From Desulfuromonadales bacterium (GTDB lineage: Bacteria > Desulfobacterota > Desulfuromonadia > Geobacterales > Pseudopelobacteraceae): a DNA stretch of 64,000 bases. Of the stretch, positions 56,763-64,000 are shown in pieces. The position numbers and the translations under genes are program-made. The notes under the pieces were generated by a model. That model was not told where the DNA came from, did not search any database, and worked only from the letters and a program-made list of their open reading frames with translations. Location of the stretch: contig DUZX01000005.1 of the NCBI GenBank assembly GCA_013349325.1, forward strand, positions 62,001 through 126,000, in the 5' to 3' direction. Position 1 is the stretch's first letter. Each line of letters opens with the position of its first letter.

Positions 56763-57308
56763 ATGGAGGGTTTGTTTCAGTCACTGTTCACAACCCGTTG
56801 GGGCACGGGTGTCGTCTTGGCCACGCACATGGGGATCTGTCAGGTTGAATTACCTGATATGACCTTAACATCAGCTGTAATGCACAAAATTGAATCAGGA
56901 CGACCGGCTTCGATGCTCACGGAATCAGCTGCAGTTGCGCTGCATCGTTATTATGCCGGTGAGAATGTGCCGTTTATGGATCTGCCGGTTGATCTGGGTG
57001 CCATGACCCCCTTTCGGGTGTCAATCCTGACGGCTATTCGCCAGATACGCTATGGCGAGGTCTGGAGTTATGCCCGCGTTGCAGTCGCCTGCGGTTCACC
57101 GCAGGCTGCCCGTGCCGTGGGGGGGGCTTTGGCAGCCAATCCTGTCCCGGTGATAGTCCCCTGCCATCGCATTGTCGGTGCTGACGGAAGCCTGACCGGT
57201 TTTTCAGCAGCCGGTGGTACGGCTACAAAGAAATTCCTGCTGGAGATGGAAGGTGTTGAATTCACAGGAATGAAAGTGCCCTGTATACGGGGGGTTATGA
57301 ACAGATAA
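56763..57308 (+). CDS. ogt: methylated-DNA-[protein]-cysteine S-methyltransferase
   Basis: A 181-residue DNA repair protein that removes alkyl groups from O6-alkylguanine. Active-site PCHRIVGADG with acceptor Cys, the GAxxxxNPxPxxxPCHR context and a winged-helix region are visible. ATG 56763 follows the murJ stop by 3 bases. A G8 run inside this gene (57119-57126) stays in frame, so homopolymers are not always miscalled here. Confidence 0.93.
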   Translation: MEGLFQSLFTTRWGTGVVLATHMGICQVELPDMTLTSAVMHKIESGRPASMLTESAAVALHRYYAGENVPFMDLPVDLGAMTPFRVSILTAIRQIRYGEVWSYARVAVACGSPQAARAVGGALAANPVPVIVPCHRIVGADGSLTGFSAAGGTATKKFLLEMEGVEFTGMKVPCIRGVMNR

Positions 57309-57563
57309 TCCGATTGCAGAAAAAAGTATTTTTTGCTTGAAAATTGCTTGACAGCCTAAACCCCCATTTTTACGGCATATTAGTGTAAGATGCTTAAATC
57401 ATTTAGGTATTTATATGTATAAAAAAACGGCAAAGTGGAAAAATCTCTTGTAAAAATATCACTTTTGCATTTCGTCAACATCGTTCTCCACAAGTTATCC
57501 ACATTTTTTGTGGATAACAGTAACAACCCTGTTAAAACAGATAGATCGATGAATTTCCCCTGT
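57309..57563. other. AT-rich intergenic region with paired DnaA boxes
   Basis: About 250 bases between ogt and mazG. They hold two consensus DnaA boxes in inverted orientation (57495-57503 and 57509-57517) within an AT-rich stretch. No gene is seen. Confidence 0.6.
57495..57517. promoter_or_regulatory. inverted pair of consensus DnaA boxes
   Basis: TTATCCACA then five T then TGTGGATAA: two perfect E. coli-type DnaA boxes facing each other, also readable as a hairpin. Could titrate DnaA or mark an origin-related region; no dnaA or dnaN lies nearby. Confidence 0.6.
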
Positions 57564-58358
57564 TTATAGTGCTGATCGTTCGTTAGTTTTGGCCTGCTCC
57601 CATAAAATATCCATCTCTGCCAGCGTTGCATCCTGCATCTGAACACCTTTACTGATTAATGTGTTTTCGACATGCTCAAAACGCTTCTGGAAGCGGGAAA
57701 TCGTCTTGCGCAGCGCCTCCTCCGGGTTCAGCGATAAAAACCGTCCCAGATTGACGATTGCAAACAGCAGGTCGCCCAGTTCATCTTCCATACGGGTCGG
57801 GTCACCGCCGGCCCAGGCCTCTTCAAACTCATGCAACTCTTCAAGTACCTTGGCGTGCACCTGATCGGAATGCTCCCAGTCAAAACCGACCCGTGCAGCC
57901 TTCTCACTGACCTTGTGCGCTCTCAGCAGGGCCGGGAGACAGCTGGGCACACCCGATAGCGCTGAAGCCCGCTCCATCCCTTTCTCCTGCTTTTTAATGC
58001 GCTCCCAGTTTTCGATCTGGGCGCTACTGTCCGTGATATCCATATCCCCGAAGACATGCGGATGGCGCCGGATCAATTTTTCACACAGTGTGCTGACAAC
58101 GTCATCGATCGTAAATTCTCCCGCTTCCTCGGCGATAGCGGCGTGAAAAACCGGCTGCAACAGCAGATCTCCCAGCTCTTCCTTGAGATGCTGAGGTGAT
58201 TTTTCATCGATAGCCTCGATCACCTCGTAGGTTTCCTCCAGCAGGTAGCGGGTCAGGCTCTCATGAGTCTGCTCAGCGTCCCACGGACATCCGCCGGGAG
58301 CACGCAGTCTGCGCATAATGGCGAGTAGTTGGTCGAAGGTTGTTTTTTCAGTCTGCAT
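57564..58358 (-). CDS. mazG: nucleoside triphosphate pyrophosphohydrolase MazG
   Basis: A 264-residue protein with two MazG domains. The ExxE...ExxD motifs are in LLEETYEVIEAI with LKEELGDLLLQ, and again in VLEELHEFEEAW with MEDELGDLLFA. It hydrolyses non-canonical NTPs and can lower (p)ppGpp levels. ATG 58358 is preceded by GAGGTG. Confidence 0.95.
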   Translation of the reverse strand: MQTEKTTFDQLLAIMRRLRAPGGCPWDAEQTHESLTRYLLEETYEVIEAIDEKSPQHLKEELGDLLLQPVFHAAIAEEAGEFTIDDVVSTLCEKLIRRHPHVFGDMDITDSSAQIENWERIKKQEKGMERASALSGVPSCLPALLRAHKVSEKAARVGFDWEHSDQVHAKVLEELHEFEEAWAGGDPTRMEDELGDLLFAIVNLGRFLSLNPEEALRKTISRFQKRFEHVENTLISKGVQMQDATLAEMDILWEQAKTNERSAL

Positions 58359-58411
58359 GTGGTGCACCTCATGATCATGGAATTGTTGCGTTACGGTAAC
58401 TCCGTTGACGA

Positions 58412-59779
58412 CTATTTGTTTCGTTTCCGCTTTAAATACGCTTCCCAGCCGGGGCGTAACTCTCGTGTTGTTCGCAGGGAATCTCCAAATGGAAGATCTT
58501 CCACTCCCCGTTTTGGTGTGCCGATACGTTGTGACAGATAGATCCCGGAATGACCACTCAGCAGATACGAAACGAAACAGGCGATCGTAAAATAGATTGT
58601 ATAGTGCGACCCGAACAGTTCGATTCCCATCAACGTGCAGGCCAGCGGCGTATTGGTCGCCCCTGCAAAAACGGCGATGAAACCGAGTCCGGCGAACAGG
58701 TCAACCGGCGCCCCCAAAAGTTGCGCCAGCGAATTGCCCAGCGCCGCACCGATAAAAAACAGCGGTGTCACCTCACCTCCCTTAAAGCCACTTCCAAGCG
58801 TTACGACTGTAAAAATCAGCTTCCACCACCAACTCCAGGGATCTGCTCCCTGCGGGGAAAAACAGGAGAGAATCGTCACCGTGTCGGGGTTGGGAGAGCT
58901 GACCCCCAATCCCAGATAATCACGTGTTCCCAGCATATAGACCAGACCGATTACCAGCAGGCCGCCGACAACCGGACGCAGGTAGGGGAGTACGATGGTG
59001 CGCTTGAATACGAGGTTGATGCTGTGAATCATTTCGGCAAACAGCGCGCTGACCAAGCCGAATACAACTGCTGCAGCCGTAACCTTGACGGTCAGCAGCC
59101 AGTTGATCGAAAATCCGCCTGATGCCGCCGCTATGGAATACGGGGTATGATGTATTCCCCACGCTGTGCATGACCAGTCTCCAATGATGGCGGCAATCAG
59201 GCAGGGGATGAGCGCATCATAGTTCATGCGCCCGACGAACAGGACTTCCATTGCAAAGACGGCTCCGGTCAGCGGTGTGCCGAAAACGCCGCCAAACCCG
59301 GCAGCAATCCCGGCCAGGAGAAGTGTCCTCATATCCGTTTTGTTCAAACGAAACCATTGGCCGATGGTCGAAGCAATGCTGCCCCCCATTTGCAACGCAG
59401 TGCCTTCGCGGCCGGCCGAACCACCAAAGAGGTGCGTTGCGACAGTTGCACATAAAATCAAGGGAGCCATGCGGCGCGGAATGATGATGCCGCTATCAAC
59501 ATCTTCATGCCCGTGAATGGCGTCCATCAAAAGGTTATTGCCACCTTCGGATACACGTCCAAGGCGGCTGTAGAGCAGGCTGATGCCAGCGCCGGCCAGC
59601 GGCAGCAGAAACAGCAGCCAGGGGGATTCAATGCGTAGCTGCGTGCTGCGTTCAAGGAGCCATAAAAAGAGCGCGCAGCCCGAACCGACAACTGCAGCAA
59701 CCGGAGCGGCCAGACAAATCCACTTTACAATATAGATACCCAGTGATACGTGCTCGCGTGGACTCCAACGAAAAGGCAT
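58412..59779 (-). CDS. CLC-family antiporter, probably CLC-F (fluoride) type
   Basis: A 455-residue membrane protein with about ten hydrophobic segments. It reads like the CLC-F subgroup: ALFLWLLERSTQLR after the first span, GGNNLLMDAIHG, then RMAPLILCATVATHLFGG SAGREGTALQMGG with the gating Glu in GREGT, and GSGFKGGEVTPLFF. CLC-F proteins export fluoride in exchange for protons. Ordinary chloride transport cannot be excluded. No fluoride riboswitch is recognisable upstream. Confidence 0.8.
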   Translation of the reverse strand: MPFRWSPREHVSLGIYIVKWICLAAPVAAVVGSGCALFLWLLERSTQLRIESPWLLFLLPLAGAGISLLYSRLGRVSEGGNNLLMDAIHGHEDVDSGIIIPRRMAPLILCATVATHLFGGSAGREGTALQMGGSIASTIGQWFRLNKTDMRTLLLAGIAAGFGGVFGTPLTGAVFAMEVLFVGRMNYDALIPCLIAAIIGDWSCTAWGIHHTPYSIAAASGGFSINWLLTVKVTAAAVVFGLVSALFAEMIHSINLVFKRTIVLPYLRPVVGGLLVIGLVYMLGTRDYLGLGVSSPNPDTVTILSCFSPQGADPWSWWWKLIFTVVTLGSGFKGGEVTPLFFIGAALGNSLAQLLGAPVDLFAGLGFIAVFAGATNTPLACTLMGIELFGSHYTIYFTIACFVSYLLSGHSGIYLSQRIGTPKRGVEDLPFGDSLRTTRELRPGWEAYLKRKRNK

Positions 59780-59824
59780 GCTTTCTCCTCCGGGCGATCA
59801 AATACGGAACGGGAACAAAATAAA

Positions 59825-59846
59825 CAAAAAAACCCGCATGTGCGGG
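59825..59846 (-). terminator. terminator after purN
   Basis: CCCGCA / TGCGGG stem followed on the minus strand by a T run. Confidence 0.8.
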
Positions 59847-59890
59847 CAATCGTCGGGGTGTGCAATGGTGACGCTGGACATGCAGGAGAG

Positions 59891-60511
59891 CTAGGGCAGA
59901 ATCCGAACACTACGACCCGTCACCTGCAAGCGACCTTCAGCGAACAGCTTGACGGCAGTCGGAAAGAGGCGGTGCTCCTCGTGCTGAATTTTATGGGATA
60001 ATGTCTCTTCTGTGTCGTCCTGATCAACCGGGACAACGGCCTGCAGGATGATCGGCCCCGTGTCGGTGCCACCGTCCACAAAGTGAACCGTGCAGCCGGA
60101 AAAACGGACACCGTAGTCAAGTGCCTGCCGCTGGGCATGTAAGCCTTGAAAAGCGGGCAGCAGGGCAGGGTGGATGTTCATGATGGCATGCGGAAAGGCG
60201 TCTACCATAACGTCGCTGAGAATCCGCATGAAGCCGGCCAGCACGACCAGATTGACCTGATGGCTGCGCAGGATTTCAACCGTGGCGGCATCATAGGCCC
60301 GGCGGTCGGCAAAACCGATATTTTCATGGATGACGGTTGGAATGCCGTGCTGCCGTGCACGCTGCATCGCAAAAGCGTTTGGCTGGTTACTGATGACGCA
60401 GGTGATAACGGCATTGATCTCACCCGCAGCGATACTATCGATGATTGCCTGTAGGTTGGTGCCGTTGCCTGATACCAGTACCGCCAGTCGGCAGGTTAGT
60501 TTTTCTGCCAT
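59891..60511 (-). CDS. purN: phosphoribosylglycinamide formyltransferase
   Basis: Third step of purine synthesis using 10-formyl-THF. The 206-residue sequence shows VLVSGNGTNLQAIIDSI, the folate-site NIHPALLPAF and HFVDGGTDTGPII with catalytic residues. Follows purM by 6 bases in the same operon. Confidence 0.96.
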   Translation of the reverse strand: MAEKLTCRLAVLVSGNGTNLQAIIDSIAAGEINAVITCVISNQPNAFAMQRARQHGIPTVIHENIGFADRRAYDAATVEILRSHQVNLVVLAGFMRILSDVMVDAFPHAIMNIHPALLPAFQGLHAQRQALDYGVRFSGCTVHFVDGGTDTGPIILQAVVPVDQDDTEETLSHKIQHEEHRLFPTAVKLFAEGRLQVTGRSVRILP

Positions 60512-60517
60512 GATACC

Positions 60518-61582
60518 TTACCCTTCCACCAGCTCTACACGTTCGCTCCCCACGCTGCATGAAGCGACACTTCCAATACTCCAGGCCTGTTCTCCCAGAC
60601 CCCGCAAGCGGTCAAGCATATCTTCAGCATGCTCTTCAGACACGGCCAGCACCATGCCGATCCCCATGTTGAAGGTGCGGTACATCTCGTCACGCTCAAC
60701 GTTGCCGGCGTCACGCAGGATATCAAACAGCGCCGGGCGTTGCCAGCTGTTCAGATGAATGGTGGCTTGGCACCCCTTCGGTAGAATGCGCGGTATATTT
60801 TCCAGCAAGCCGCCGCCGGTGATGTGGGCGATACCGTTAATCGTGAAGTCTTTCAGCAGATTGAGGATAGAGCGGACATAAATGCGGGTAGGGGTTAACA
60901 GTACATCGGCAACGCTGCTGCCGGTACCGGGCAGTTCGTCGTTGACCGAGAGTCCCAGACAGTCAAAGACCAGCTTACGGGCCAGGGAGTAACCGTTACT
61001 GTGCAGACCGCTTGAAGCGATGCCGATCAAGCGATTGCCGACCGAGATGCCGGAACCGTCAATGATATTATCACGATCAACAACGCCGACGGTAAAACCG
61101 GCAACATCATATTCACCCTCTACGTAGAAACCGGGCATCTCCGCAGTTTCTCCGCCGATCAGCGCACAACCGGCCTGCTTGCACCCTTCGGCGATTCCCT
61201 TGACAACTTCGGCAGCTTTTTCGGGCACCAATTGGCCGGTGGCCAGATAGTCCAGAAAAAAGAGCGGCTCAGCTCCCTGAACGATAATGTCGTTAACGCA
61301 CATGGCCACCAGATCGATCCCGACCGTATCATGGCGGTCAGCCATAAAGGCGATCTTGAGTTTGGTGCCGACGCCATCGGTACCGGACACCAGCACCGGA
61401 TTTTTATATTTGGCACTGTTAAGCGAAAACAGGCCGCCAAAACCGCCGATATCCGCCAGAACTTCCGGCCGTGAGGTCGCCTTGACCAGCGGTTTGATCA
61501 GGTTGACAAAACTGTTGCCGACACTGATATCAACACCGGCGTCTTTATAGGTTACTCGGGTTTCGTTCAGTTTTTCATTCAT
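60518..61582 (-). CDS. purM: phosphoribosylformylglycinamidine cyclo-ligase
   Basis: Makes AIR in purine synthesis. 354 residues from ATG 61582, which has GGAGGATG upstream; the open frame continues 21 codons further but without family similarity. Motifs are [20 protein letters not shown] and the [12 protein letters not shown] loop. Confidence 0.97.
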   Translation of the reverse strand: MNEKLNETRVTYKDAGVDISVGNSFVNLIKPLVKATSRPEVLADIGGFGGLFSLNSAKYKNPVLVSGTDGVGTKLKIAFMADRHDTVGIDLVAMCVNDIIVQGAEPLFFLDYLATGQLVPEKAAEVVKGIAEGCKQAGCALIGGETAEMPGFYVEGEYDVAGFTVGVVDRDNIIDGSGISVGNRLIGIASSGLHSNGYSLARKLVFDCLGLSVNDELPGTGSSVADVLLTPTRIYVRSILNLLKDFTINGIAHITGGGLLENIPRILPKGCQATIHLNSWQRPALFDILRDAGNVERDEMYRTFNMGIGMVLAVSEEHAEDMLDRLRGLGEQAWSIGSVASCSVGSERVELVEG

Positions 61583-61641
61583 GATTACATCCTCCTCCGA
61601 AAAGAGATCTTTTGTAGAGCATGACCTGAAAAATGTCAATT

Positions 61642-61896
61642 TCAAACTGTTTCCGGAGTGGATATCGTCGCGTCATCATTGCCCGCCAGCCAGTCGAGGC
61701 TCACGTTGTAGAGGTTGGCCAACAGGATAAATTCATTTGCCGTTAATCTCCGTCTTCCGCTTTCAACTTCTGACAAGGAGGGGCGCGGGATCGCCAGACG
61801 TTTTGCTACGACAGTCTGGCTCAGCCCTGCATTTTTCCGTGCGGCTGAAAGACGAGCCGCAATGCCTTTACTCAGGTGTTCATAGGTTACATTCAC
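61642..61896 (-). CDS. XRE-family transcriptional regulator
   Basis: An 84-residue helix-turn-helix protein ([25 protein letters not shown] at about 25-49). GTG start with a perfect AAAGGAGG five bases upstream. Lies 59 bases before purM on the same strand, so it may be co-transcribed with it. Target unknown. Confidence 0.85.
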   Translation of the reverse strand: MNVTYEHLSKGIAARLSAARKNAGLSQTVVAKRLAIPRPSLSEVESGRRRLTANEFILLANLYNVSLDWLAGNDDATISTPETV

Positions 61897-61951
61897 GGGG
61901 GCCTCCTTTGTCGTTGATTTCGATGTCCGTCATGTTTCCTTTGCCATGACG

Positions 61952-61997
61952 TTCCGGGGAAAGGGTGATCGGAGCCCCTGATACCATTTCCCCGGAA
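61952..61997. terminator. hairpin downstream of the peroxidase gene
   Basis: TTCCGGGGAAA pairs with TTTCCCCGGAA over a 24-base loop. It lies just after the peroxidase stop; no T run. Confidence 0.5.
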
Positions 61998-62003
61998 TGG
62001 CAG

Positions 62004-63047
62004 CTATTTCAACAGCGGCTTCGGCGTACTGTCTGAATTTGGCGGCAGGATCGGATATGTTACGCTCGGTTGCTTGCCGTTCATGGTTTTGAGGAACGCT
62101 ACTATTTTTAATGATTCTTCATGGTCGAGGGTGACGCCGATTTGTGACGACCCCATAATCTTTACGGCATCTTCCAGTTTCCACACTTTACCGGAGTGAA
62201 AGTAGGGCGGAGTCAGCTCAATGTTGCGAAGCGATGGTGACTTGAATACATATTTGTCCCCAGCAGTATTGGTTACCTTGAAGCGCCCGAAGTCATCCGC
62301 TGGACGGACGTCGGCGGCAGGAACCTCTTTAACTCCAAAGGGAAAATAACCGGCACCACCAACATTTACGCCGTTATGGCAAACGGTACACCCTTTCGAC
62401 ATAAAAAGTTTCAACCCCTCTTTCTCATTGCTCGCGAGGGCTTTACGATCACCTTTGAGAAAGCGGTCAAAACGGGAGTCCGGTGTGGTCAGTGTTGCCT
62501 CGAACACCTCAATTGCGAGAGCCATATTGTCAAATGTGATCGGATCTTTGCTGCCGGGGAATGCTTTTTGAAATGGCTTCAGATACCCCGGAATGCTCTT
62601 GAGGGTTTCTACAACCCGCTCCGGTTTGTTGTTCATTTCAACGGAAGCCTGAACAGGTCCTTTGGCCTAAACTGCCAGATCTTCTGCCCGCCCGTCCCAG
62701 AACTGGGCAATGTTGAAGACTGCATTCAAAACAGTTGGTGCGTTACGTGGCCCCTTTTGCCAGCCGTGACCGATGGATGTCTCCTGAATGTCTACACCGC
62801 CGAGGCCGACGTTGTGGCAGGTGTTGCAACTGATCAGGTTTGAAGACGAGAGCCGGGGATCAAAAAAGAGCATTTTCCCCAGCTCGACTTTATCCGGAGT
62901 GGCCGGATTACTCTTTAAAACCGGCGGTTTTGCCGGTACCGGCTTAAAAACAGCCTTAGCCTGGCCCAGAGTATCGTCTTTTCCCCAGGCAACTCCGCTC
63001 ATAAGCAGTACTATCATGGTGCTACTTGCTATTTTAATTTTCATCAT
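62004..63047 (-). pseudogene. di-heme cytochrome c peroxidase with an in-frame amber codon
   Basis: Reduces H2O2 in the periplasm using electrons from cytochromes. The frame is continuous for 348 codons, with a signal peptide, a first heme site CNTCH and a second CTVCH (SKGCTVCHNG), but codon TAG at 62667-62669 interrupts it in WDGRAEDLAV*AKGPVQ, where related proteins have a Gln-like residue. No frameshift is involved. A single C-to-T change in CAG would explain it. Unless the stop is read through, the mature enzyme would lack its second heme. Confidence 0.85.
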
Positions 63048-63092
63048 GTCTTTCTCCTTTGTTGGTTAGGTTTCGATTCTGTAATGAATGAC

Positions 63093-63193
63093 ACTAATTC
63101 CACATTGCAAAAAAAACGGACATCAATAAGGCCCCCGAGGTTTTTGAAACTTCGGTCTCGTCGCAAGAATGTGTCATCTTGATTGCAAAGGCG
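63093..63193. repeat. intergenic repeat, copy B
   Basis: Similar in order to 3397-3490: TTCCACATTGCAAA, GACATCAATAAG, CCCGAGGTTTTTGAAAC, then GATTGCAAAGG. The hairpin in this copy is degenerate. Confidence 0.45.
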
Positions 63194-63210
63194 GATACAA
63201 GCGATACATG

Positions 63211-63759
63211 TTAAGGCGTTATTCCGGCAGCGGTCATGACCTGTTTGATTTTGGTGACGGCTGTAGATAGCTGTTCCTTTGCAAGAGCATATTTTTTTCG
63301 ATAATCAAGCAAGGCCATTGGATTCTTATCTACAATGAAATTTTTGATGGCATCAAATGATTCCGCATAGGCTTTATAGGCTGTAATCAGACCGCTTTTG
63401 CCATCAGTAAGCAGTTTTTGTGCTTCGGGCGGAAGCGCGTCCGGGATAGCTTTTTTCGCCAGTAATTCTCCCGCCTGCAGACATTCTGCTTTTGCCTTGT
63501 CAATTATCGAAGGAAGGCTGACGGATATCTCGCCACCCTTTAAAACGTTCTTCAATTCTTCAACGGCCAGCTGGACCGCTTTATCCGCCAGGTTTTCAAT
63601 GTTGAGGACATCTTTTTGAAAAGCAATCAGCTTTTCTTTATCGGCCTGGGAGAGTGTGATCGGAGGAATCAACGTTTGCGACTCCGGTGCCTTCTCGGTA
63701 GAACAGCCGCTTAAAGTCAAAATCCCGCTGATGAGTGCTATCAATATGATATATTTCAA
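63211..63759 (-). CDS. putative lipoprotein, helical
   Basis: A 182-residue protein starting at TTG (with GAGGAG seven bases upstream), with a signal peptide and a lipobox LSGC at residues 16-19. The mature part is Ala/Lys/Glu rich and helical. No family recognised; probably attached to a membrane in the periplasm. It lies upstream of the peroxidase on the same strand. Confidence 0.7.
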   Translation of the reverse strand: MKYIILIALISGILTLSGCSTEKAPESQTLIPPITLSQADKEKLIAFQKDVLNIENLADKAVQLAVEELKNVLKGGEISVSLPSIIDKAKAECLQAGELLAKKAIPDALPPEAQKLLTDGKSGLITAYKAYAESFDAIKNFIVDKNPMALLDYRKKYALAKEQLSTAVTKIKQVMTAAGITP

Positions 63760-63794
63760 TATGTTTGCTCCTCATTTGCCAAGTTCTTGCATAT

Positions 63795-63820
63795 GATGGG
63801 AGGAATTGTTTTCTCCCATC
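63795..63820 (-). terminator. hairpin after the His-rich gene
   Basis: GATGGGAG / CTCCCATC stem with a 10-base loop, just downstream of the partial gene that ends at 63833. Confidence 0.5.
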
Positions 63821-63832
63821 GCAGGGTTCCAT

Positions 63833-64000
63833 CTAGTCAAACAATTCCGTCAGCCAGCTCTTTTTCTTATGATAACCGCCATTACCGTACCCGTGGTCAT
63901 CGTGATGCGGTTTGCCATGGTGCTGCGGGCTATAGACCGGCTGCTGGTACCGAGGTTCAGGTTGTACGAACGCGGGTGTTTGCGCTCCTGAACGTTCTAT
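63833..64000 (-). CDS. C-terminal end of a His/Gly/Tyr-rich protein (partial)
   Basis: Open minus-strand frame to the window edge with a TAG at 63833-63835. The visible 55 residues are rich in Gln, Pro, Tyr, His and Gly (YQQPVYSPQHHGKPHHDDHG) and end KKKSWLTELFD. It may bind metal through the His-rich stretch. The family cannot be decided without the N-terminus. Confidence 0.55.
   Translation of the reverse strand: MERSGAQTPAFVQPEPRYQQPVYSPQHHGKPHHDDHGYGNGGYHKKKSWLTELFD

Noticed and set aside
59780-59890. Fluoride riboswitch before the CLC gene
   Set aside because: No conserved fluoride-riboswitch blocks; the segment is explained by the purN terminator.
62667-62669. Pyrrolysine or programmed read-through at TAG in the peroxidase
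   Set aside because: No downstream insertion element is visible and the position fits a simple Gln-to-stop change.

Overview
The window looks like a piece of chromosome from a Geobacter-like bacterium (Desulfuromonadia/Geobacterales). Supporting signs are a PilB/GspE-type ATPase, a quinol-oxidising Rieske/cytochrome b cluster with a pentaheme cytochrome c, a di-heme cytochrome c peroxidase, a cytochrome P460, a small protein of a kind I recall from Geobacter genomes, and the housekeeping orders comEB-nrdR-ribD-ribE-ribBA and yicC-gmk-rpoZ-rel-ridA. The species is not decidable from the sequence alone.

Layout. 1-4.7 kb: end of a GspE/PilB ATPase, an S1-repeat RNA-binding protein, a YkgJ-type cysteine cluster protein, membrane-anchored MsrB, MetF and tRNA-Pro(GGG). 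4.7-8.3 kb: a small accessory zone with decayed sequence, a translationally coupled three-gene cassette (SMC/ABC-like ATPase, predicted PD-(D/E)XK protein, Fic protein), a broken BrxA-like (DUF1819) remnant and a MITE-like repeat. 8.3-13.3 kb: receiver-only regulator, quinol oxidoreductase cluster (ferritin-like protein, Rieske, cytochrome b, pentaheme cytochrome c), frameshifted pirin and an unknown membrane protein. 13.4-22.3 kb: carbon metabolism (PutA, pyruvate dehydrogenase E1 alpha, E1 beta with a frameshift, E2, and aconitase). 22.3-33 kb: a defence block. An hsdM-DUF1016-hsdS-zeta-antitoxin-hsdR-small ORF operon has four-base ATGA overlaps at almost every junction, and a RES/Xre toxin-antitoxin pair lies beside it. 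Repeats and gene debris flank both.

33-41 kb: acetate kinase, a small 2[4Fe-4S] ferredoxin, DUF2905, then the riboflavin/nucleotide operon with queH, and a DACNV-type predicted sensor. 41.3-45.8 kb: cytochrome P460, a V4R-domain protein and a complete SiaA-SiaB-SiaC-SiaD-like phosphatase/kinase/partner/diguanylate cyclase module. 45.9-61.9 kb: core genes kdsB, pyrG, yicC, gmk, rpoZ, rel/spoT, ridA, rpmB, a DUF218 protein, thrC, murJ, ogt-type methyltransferase, mazG, a CLC-F-type antiporter, purN, purM and an XRE regulator. 61.9-64 kb: cytochrome c peroxidase with an in-frame amber codon, a lipoprotein, and the end of a His/Gly/Tyr-rich gene.

The most novel-looking items are the ATPase/nuclease/Fic cassette beside a BREX remnant, and the type I restriction operon that has taken up a PD-(D/E)XK nuclease gene (leaving a 30-bp duplication) and a zeta-like toxin-antitoxin pair. 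Several genes (pdhB, the DACNV gene, zeta, a small ORF after ackA, pirin) carry single-base frameshifts, four of them at homopolymer runs. This could be real decay or base-calling error and should be kept in mind when reading the broken genes.
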